A stretch of DNA of 24,194 nucleotides from Larix sibirica (lineage: Eukaryota > Streptophyta > Pinopsida > Pinales > Pinaceae), in assembly GCA_004151065.3 (NCBI GenBank), contig NWUY0300008203.1, positions 17,731 through 41,924 of the forward strand, read 5' to 3'. The notes under the pieces were generated by a model. The model was not told where the DNA came from. It made no database searches and was given only the letters and a program-made list of their open reading frames with translations. Shown here piece after piece: positions 18,422 through 24,194 of the stretch (within the stretch, counting starts at the first letter, position 1; every line of letters starts with the position of its first letter). Made by a program: the position numbers and the translations under genes.

Positions 18422-19429
18422 TGTGCATGTGTATTTTGGATTATTTATTGAGATGAATGTTGCTATATTTACTACAATGCTTTATGTTGGTTAACTATTG
18501 ACATTGACTAAGTGTTGAATCTTGTTGAAGTATAAGTATTAATGGTATTTTTGAAAGGATAATGTTTGATGCATGCCTAATTATTGAATGAACTTGGTTG
18601 AGTAGGACTTAATTACATCACAATTACATTTGATGGTTTGTAGTCTAAGGTGAATTTATGGGTAGATCTTAGGCGAAGAGGCATAGTATTATTGTAGTAG
18701 GTGCAAGATGGACAAGCCCATGATGCCTAGGAAAGATAATACGATATGAATTTATGTGAGATATCCTTTTTGGGATTATCTGCATAGAGTAAGTCATTAT
18801 CAATGAACCATATCCATGAATATAGTTGCAATTGACCTTAGGTGTCGAAGCAATGTTAAAAAAACCCCAAGTTTGAAGAAATTGATAGAAGGGATTTATG
18901 AGTGATTATAAAGGTTAATAGTGAGTTATGGAGAAAAAGAGAGTACAAGTCAAGAGAAGATATTCCACAAAGCATTCCATTATGTTTACGAGTATATTAT
19001 ATATATGTAAGCCATCCCAAATTTTGAAGCAAAATAATTTGTGATTATGCGACCAATCTAAGTTTTTATGTTATAATTCGCTCACCACAAATAACCCAAC
19101 CCATATGTGACATGTATGAAAAGTTTCAAAATGCTCCCTAATTGTATGTCTAAATGAAGCAATATAGACAATGTAGAGAAGATTAAAAAAACATACATGA
19201 GATTATGTATAATAAGAATCTCTACACGATACATAATTATGGAAAATGGTATGGTAATTTTATAAGGTATGGGACAAGGAGCATCCATTCCACCCATCTT
19301 CTAGATGTCTTTTCTAGTATGGAAACCACTGATTTAAAAAAAAAATTATAAATATTATTTAAGTTGAAACAATATATTATTTCGTAAATAGATTATTCCA
19401 ATTATAATATGCCAATTATACATCAACTA
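18422..19429. other. Non-coding stretch
   Basis: Moderately AT-rich sequence with no recognisable gene, element end or tandem repeat. If 17058-18421 is a 5' LTR, this would be the start of the element's interior, but no gag was found. Confidence 0.5.
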
Positions 19430-20240
19430 TGAATGCCCGTCGCGAATTGGTATCTTTGAAAGAATATTTCGAAAACGACATCAAATTCCGGCGCCGGCAA
19501 CCTGCCATGTCGGTACTGTTGCCTTCATCTGCACGGCATACGCTACGCATGCATCACGTTTTCATATCAAACAAGCGCTTGGGATTAGCTGTATGCTCAG
19601 AGGTGGCGCACGATTCATTTAAGATCAAATACGAATGTTAATTACACGCCTGAATATTTCCCGACTGCCGAGAAATGATGATCGCCACTTTTCGTGAGGT
19701 CCCTGCCAGGCGGTACCACGGATCGCACCATAATTAAAACAGCCAGACCATCCGTATAAATGCTAATCATTGGCAAAACGGGCTTTTTTACACGGCTGTT
19801 TTAGTTACCTTCCTGCGGTTAATTACCCCAGACACGGACCCTCCCTTTCCCACGCCCCGTTACGTTTGGCCAACAAAACGGCGTGCCGCGTGGGATCTGG
19901 GGCACGCAAAACGGCCTTTTCCCGATGGCGGGCGTCGGGCCCCTCGAGCCTTCACCGAGCCTGCACAGTCTAAAAAACAGTTTTAGGAGGTTCTACGGGA
20001 CATTTTTAACAACATTCCGTCGGATGGGCGTCGGAACGGACAGGTTCCGATCACGACGGAACGGTTTTAAAGAAGCGACGTGTTTTAATTAGCCAGTGAT
20101 GGCGTGAGGCAGCCAATCGACGGCAGTGCTGGCACAGGCAGAGCGACGGATTCCGTTAGTCCATTAAAAAATTCTTACCGCGCCGCCATCCACCTCGACA
20201 CAGAGAAATAGCGTAGTGGGCTTCCACGCCCGCCACCCTC
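19430..20240 (+). promoter_or_regulatory. CpG-rich block, probable host-gene upstream region
   Basis: The composition changes sharply: CG dinucleotides are frequent (GTCGCGAA, CCGGCGCCGGC, GCGGTACC, GACGGAACGG), while flanking element DNA is rich in TG/CA instead. Several short open frames here (19429-19641, 19770-19973, 19883-20092) overlap each other in different frames, which argues for composition and not coding. A TATAAAT-like word is at 19754-19760. The block ends roughly 400 bases before the putative start codon at 20645. Promoter function is inferred from CpG retention and position. Confidence 0.45.
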
Positions 20241-20644
20241 GACTGTAAATAAATAATATGCATTATAAATTATGAATTTATGATGAGTGATAGGTGCATG
20301 CAATTCAAACCCTAAGCATTACCTACGTAAAGCTATCCTATATATCATTAGTTTGATTTCGAATACATAGCCCTAGCTCTCCGCCAATTTAGTTAGCAGG
20401 GTTTGATCCATTGCTCAGCTTTCTGCCATTTAGTTAGCCGGGGCTTAATCCAGAGGCCATCCGTCGCTGTCTCCGCGTGATTGCAACCTCACGCCTCTCA
20501 AACGCCCGGTAATACCCATCGGGTGGTTAAAGAATGTACCGGCTTTAGAAAGGTTTCTTGATTTCAGAATTTATGTGGTGTTTTGGATTTGGGCTCTTTT
20601 GAGGTGACTGTGGTTCGATCGATCTTTTTACTGTTGAGATTGCT
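20241..20644 (+). promoter_or_regulatory. Core promoter and 5' UTR candidate
   Basis: CCTATATATC at about 20337-20346 could be the TATA box, roughly 300 bases before the ATG at 20645. A short imperfect duplication with GCCAATTTAGTTAGC and GCCATTTAGTTAGC (about 20380-20455) follows. An in-frame TGA at 20600-20602 shows that the reading frame does not extend upstream past that point. Confidence 0.35.
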
Positions 20645-20898
20645 ATGGACTTGCCCATGGGAATGGGAATGGGGGTTTTGCAGGATCGAAGGAGGCCGGC
20701 ACTGAGTAATAACATCGATAACAATGGCTATTATGCTGCTCCCGTCTACTACGCTGCATCCACGGGCGTGAAGCCTGGAAATCTACACGAACCTCCCATG
20801 GATACGATTCATTTGCTTCGAGAAAATCTTGTAGCTAATGATAACAATTCATGCTTGGGGTTTTCGTGCTTACCTTGGCATGAGACTGTTGATCATCC
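20645..20898 (+). CDS. 5' part of an unrecognised plant protein gene, cut at an N
   Basis: An ATG opens MDLPMGMGMGVLQDRRRPAL, followed by an Asn/Tyr/Ala-rich stretch (NNIDNNGYYAAPVYYAAS) and an ordinary mixed sequence with HEPPMDTIHLLREN and LGFSCLPWHETVDH, 84 codons before the N at 20899. The codon choice and the amino-acid mix look like a real exon, unlike any other open frame in the window. The start is the first ATG after an in-frame TGA (20600). I do not recognise the family; a Met/Gly start with low-complexity N-terminus is common in plant transcription factors, but nothing identifies one. After the N the sequence is AT-rich and non-coding, so either an intron begins near here or the assembly joins unrelated sequence. 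No clear GT donor with a good AG/GT context precedes the N. Confidence 0.5.
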
Positions 20899-20899
20899 N

Positions 20900-21869
20900 T
20901 ATTTTTTATGAATAAAATTTGTTATATATGGAATATCTGAATTTTTTACTGTTTACTGTAAAGTTTATTATGCACATGTTAGATTAGTTTTTACCTTTTA
21001 TATTAGTTTTTTACTGTTTTATTGAAAGTGATATTACGAAGTTAGTAGGTGTTCATTTGCACAAATTTGAATGAAAACCCAGACAACAATTTTTGATATA
21101 TTTTTTCTTAATAAGATATAATATCTTATCAAAGTTGTTAAAAATAAATATATAATAACTTATCAAAGTTGTTAAAAATAAATAATGTAATTTCCAAAAT
21201 ATTTCCAATCAACAAAGTATATGAAGGTGAAATCGTGCATAGACCTATGGACCCATGTTGACATTGGTTTAAAAATAGCATTCGTAAAGTTTGAGAATGT
21301 ACGCTTTCGGGTTTTCTTAACATGGCAAAAAAAATAGAACAAAACCCATGTAAGGCACAATGGTTCCATTGCAACAACTTATTTAAGGTATCGAAGAGAT
21401 ATGACGAGACTTTGCAAAAATAAATGACCTAGAAGGCAAACAAATACCGCTTTAAATGGAAGTGGTAGGAAGCAAAGAACTAAATTAAAATAAAAAGTGA
21501 AAGTCATTTAGCATATGGTTAATTAAAAAGATCATATTTAGCATTTTGTTAATATAAAGATCAAATCAATAAAAAAGAATAAGTCCAACAAATAGATAAT
21601 TAAAAATTGCCTACAAATTAGAAATATGAAAAGAAAAAGTACAAGGAATTAGATCCTAAGCCCACTAAGAAATCCCAATGTTTTAAACCAAGTTGGAAGA
21701 GACGTATTGCTAGACATAAAAATCAAGAATGAGGGAAGTACACAACGTAAAAAGGTCAATTCAGCATCAAAATTATTATTTATCGAAGTCTTATTCTATT
21801 TTATAAATTTTTAATATAAATAAATTTTTATTTTTTTTATGAAAAAAATAGTAATATCTTGAATGATGA
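20900..21869. other. AT-rich non-coding stretch
   Basis: No gene was recognised. It contains a palindrome at 21111-21129 and a 34-bp tandem pair at 21125-21186. If the exon before it is real and the assembly is correct, this could be intron. Confidence 0.5.
21111..21186. repeat. Palindrome and 34-bp tandem pair
   Basis: ATAAGATAT and ATATCTTAT are exact 9-bp arms around one A (21111-21129). CTTATCAAAGTTGTTAAAAA occurs at 21125 and again at 21159. Confidence 0.7.
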
Positions 21870-22183
21870 TAACAATGTTCACTAGCTTTTATGAGAGGAA
21901 GCCTCCAACTCAGAAGAATATAATATACTGCACAAGACATCTTATTGCATTGCTTCCCACTCCTTTATATAGTTTCTAGTGAAAGAACTTTCTTGTAGGC
22001 AAAACCTTCTAGCAAACCTTATTAGTGAAGGAACTTTCTAGTAGGTGGAACCTTCTAGTCTTCTTACATATATTGCTTTCACAATATATCTTCTATATTG
22101 GCCTTATTTAATATAGTTGGCCTTAATACATAGCAACATATTTTTATGTTTAAGGGGGTTAGGGTCCTACCCTAACCCTAACA
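21870..22183 (-). mobile_element. 3' LTR of a gypsy chromovirus (end uncertain)
   Basis: The minus strand starts TGTTAGGGTTAGGG directly after a purine-rich tract and carries a TATA box (TATATAAAGG, 21971-21962) followed by the R/U5 region. A 46-bp tandem pair lies at 21977-22022 and 22023-22068 (TAGTGAARGAACTTTCT words). The far end was placed at about 21870 where the sequence becomes simple AT-rich; a CA terminus was not found. The adjacent integrase/chromodomain reading on the same strand confirms the orientation. Confidence 0.55.
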
Positions 22184-22196
22184 TGCCCTGCCCCTT
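22184..22196 (-). other. Polypurine tract of the gypsy element
   Basis: AAGGGGCAGGGCA on the minus strand immediately precedes the LTR's TGTTAG. A purine-rich primer for plus-strand DNA synthesis is expected exactly here, between the integrase reading frame and the 3' LTR. Confidence 0.6.
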
Positions 22197-22909
22197 AAAA
22201 AACAACATTGTCCTCAAGGCCAAAGATGTAGAAATTGTTGAAGTATCTATGTTGGTTCCCACATAGCATCTCCAGGTTGGGTATATTTCCATTGGATCAG
22301 GACCTCTCGGATGGTGTGCTAACGAAGATGACATTCTTGTTTGTCAATAATGTCCTTGGGCTACAACCAAATGGAACCTTCTTCATCTAATTCCGGAAGG
22401 TTAGTTTGAATACAACAATGAGGGTATACCGTTTTCTTCAAACAAATAGCATGAAAGATGGGATGAATCTTAGAGATCTTAGAGTGGCTAGGTAGGTCTA
22501 ATTTGTAAGCCACAGGGCCCACACATTTGAGGACCTTATAGGGCCCATAAAACTGGGAGCAAACTTCTGGTCATGGTTTCCTTTAAATGAGATACTCTTA
22601 TAGGAATGTAGGTAGAGGAATACCTTATACTCTTCTACTAAATGGCATTTTAAATTATGTTGATCAACTTGTTGCTTCATTCTCTTTTAATCCATTACCA
22701 TATTATCCTTACGAGTGTGGAGAATGTCAACTCGAGCTCTGAGCATTTTGTTGACATCTTGTACCTTAGATTCCTGGCAAGTATGATAGTACTAAGGGGT
22801 GATTTTTCCCATAGACACCTTCAAAGATAGTAATTCAGGTGCAATATGATCAGCTGTATTATACTACTATTCTATTAGAGGTAACCATTGATCCCATTGG
22901 GATTTGTGC
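22197..22909 (-). pseudogene. Gypsy integrase C-terminus and chromodomain, broken
   Basis: On the minus strand, QWDQWLPLIE and YNTADHIA (end of the integrase core) are followed by RMKQQVDQH, KVFLYLHSYKSISF and FAPSFMGP. After a frameshift come [26 protein letters not shown] and then [12 protein letters not shown]-stop-PKDIID. The chromodomain reads HTIREVLIQWKYTQPGDAMWEPT at about 22330-22265. Integrase inserts the element DNA; the chromodomain would direct it to marked chromatin, which defines chromoviruses. There are stops at IE (two), TP, MVMD, WL (TAG 22363-22361), LR and PT. The N-terminal part of the integrase is missing because the copia-like LTR was inserted at 22910. Confidence 0.8.
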
Positions 22910-23255
22910 TGTTGTGTTCATCGAGAACACATGCATTCAAGCATAGCATATTAAACACACACAGATATCCATCAAGAAGAGATATACAGATGAATGTTCA
23001 ACCATTTTATTCCTTCTTGGTGATGTATTTATACAATAGATGAAGAGGTTGGAGTGATTACACCTGCTCCAACTACTCATTCGTCAAGTGCAAACATACA
23101 TATTATTGCTTAATATATTCCTTACACTTGCTCCAACTACTCATTCGTCAAGTGCAAACATACATATTATTGCTTAATATATTCTTCTATGTAATTTATT
23201 ATAATTTCTTTCATACATTTATGTGATGACTAAGGGCTTAAAGGCCCATCCAACA
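22910..23255 (-). mobile_element. Copia-like 3' LTR, 346 bp
   Basis: The two ends are TGTTG (plus strand, 22910) and CAACA (23255), the usual TG...CA inverted pair. On the minus strand it begins TGTTGGATGGGCC, has a TATA box (TGTATAAATAC, about 23036-23026) and ends GAACACAACA. Purine-rich TGGGGGGGAGA lies directly before its start (23266-23256). The size and layout fit a Ty1/copia 3' LTR. It contains a 64-bp tandem duplication. The flanking plus-strand bases 22905-22909 are TGTGC; the matching duplication should be beyond the right edge of the window. Confidence 0.65.
23058..23184. repeat. 64-bp tandem duplication inside the LTR
   Basis: TTACACYTGCTCCAACTACT at 23058 and 23122 starts two nearly identical 64-bp units that end TTGCTTAATATATTC. 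It lies upstream of the TATA box in the LTR's own orientation, where promoter repeats are common. Confidence 0.85.
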
Positions 23256-23266
23256 TCTCCCCCCCA
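23256..23266 (-). other. Polypurine tract of the copia-like element
   Basis: TGGGGGGGAGA on the minus strand abuts the LTR start. This fixes the orientation of the element and implies that its interior lies at higher coordinates. Confidence 0.6.
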
Positions 23267-24194
23267 AAAAAATCTTCTTCGTTCCAAAGAGAACAAGAGT
23301 GTGCATCAACATTATGGGTCTCTACTCCTGCCAAAGTAGTCATCACTGTGCATCAGCCATGCATACCGGCCTACATAGGTAACTCAGTCGCAACAACCAC
23401 CAACTAGATAGGAAAACACATGTATACAAGGCTCTACTGTGACTTGTTACACTTCATCCTTTGTCTTCAATCTGAGAGGTGCATGTGTAGCTCGTGAGTC
23501 TTCAGTACTGGCTCAACCCATCCCTACACAACACTTCATTGTGTGAGTGTTTTACCTTCTGTTCTCTACCAACCAACCATTTCTTTGTCTTGTAGCCTTC
23601 GAGGTCACAACCCAAAGACTGCTTTTGCAATTCTATGTCAGGGCACTTAATCAATTATGTTGTTCTTTGTGTCATCATCTTTCCATTAAGCCCTTTCTGT
23701 GCATTTTTTTGATGTATTTTGCTTGAATGCCTTCGACATCTTCTTCTACCATGAGGATTTAAAATGACTACAAGTTTGCTTACTATGCATGATCATGTGA
23801 TTGTTATGCTAGTTGTGGTCGACTGCTTTGGACATGACCTGACTCAACTTACAAGAGTCAACTAGAGATCAACTTCATTACAAAAGTGGAGGGGATCACC
23901 TGCCTTGAATAAGAGTCACCTTTGGAATCCCCTCTCTTCTTAAATCGGCTTCAAAATTTTTAAATAAAGTCACATTAACAAATTAGTAATTTAGTTAAAT
24001 AAAGTCACAAACATGTTTTTTTCAACTTCAATCGGCCCAAAAAATAATGTCAACCCTCAAACCATTTTACATATCGACCAAAACTTTCGAATTAGTCGAA
24101 TATTGTGTATAGATATGATACAAATATAGATTCTTACTAATGAAAATGTAAATTTTAATTCACCAAATTTTAATTATTTAATAACTATAAAATA
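23267..24194 (-). other. Presumed interior of the copia-like element, non-coding as seen
   Basis: By position this should hold the end of the polyprotein gene. I read no reverse transcriptase or RNase H motif on the minus strand here, and stops are frequent. It may be a long 3' non-coding region or a non-autonomous element. The last 250 bases are AT-rich. Confidence 0.4.

Noticed and set aside
19429-20092. Several short plus-strand frames in the CpG-rich block
   Set aside because: They overlap in different frames and show no conserved motif; composition explains them.
22170-22183. Interstitial telomere repeat
   Set aside because: Only two CCCTAA words lie within the LTR end and its hairpin; no array is present.

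Overview
The window looks like repeat-dense nuclear DNA of a seed plant. The best guess is a gymnosperm, probably a conifer; this rests on family resemblance of the LINE-encoded proteins and was not tested by any search. The sequence is AT-rich. Almost everything recognisable is a decayed transposable element, there is no bacterial gene organisation, and only one short stretch resembles the start of a host gene. No intact element protein is present: every element frame I could follow has in-frame stops or frameshifts.

Layout. 1-700: a tRNA-like (SINE-type) head and an LTR-like segment, both on the minus strand. 720-2000: small repeats and palindromes. 2370-2824: remnant of a Ty3/gypsy gag zinc knuckle and protease on the plus strand. 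3212-8893: a nearly full-length L1-type LINE on the minus strand, with ORF1 (DUF4283-like region, CCHC knuckle) and ORF2 (endonuclease, reverse transcriptase, zf-RVT, RNase H). 9036-12285: a low-complexity repeat family with two long direct copies, internal ~100-bp tandem units and a 267-bp gap. 12286-13100: a second, shorter LINE relic on the minus strand. 13317-14035: a GC-rich element with terminal inverted repeats and hairpins, plus a second copy of its right end. 14134-14965: tandem and direct duplications. 15000-16200: AT-rich filler. 16200-18421: two LTR-like segments. 19430-20898: a CpG-rich block followed by an apparent first exon cut at an N. 21870-22909: the 3' end of a gypsy chromovirus (integrase tail, chromodomain, polypurine tract, LTR) on the minus strand. 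A copia-like LTR (22910-23255) is inserted into that integrase, and the last ~940 bases should be its interior.

The nesting gives a rough order of events: the gypsy element arrived first and the copia-like element landed in it. The LINE once had ORF1 and ORF2 joined by an ATGA stop/start overlap. Stops whose ancestral codon can be inferred are mostly CAG to TAG or CGA to TGA, which fits decay by methylated-cytosine deamination. The CpG-rich block at 19430-20240 has escaped this decay, which is one reason to read it as a promoter region. Single Ns at 13911 and 14662 sit exactly where duplicated segments begin, so part of the local duplication may be an assembly effect.
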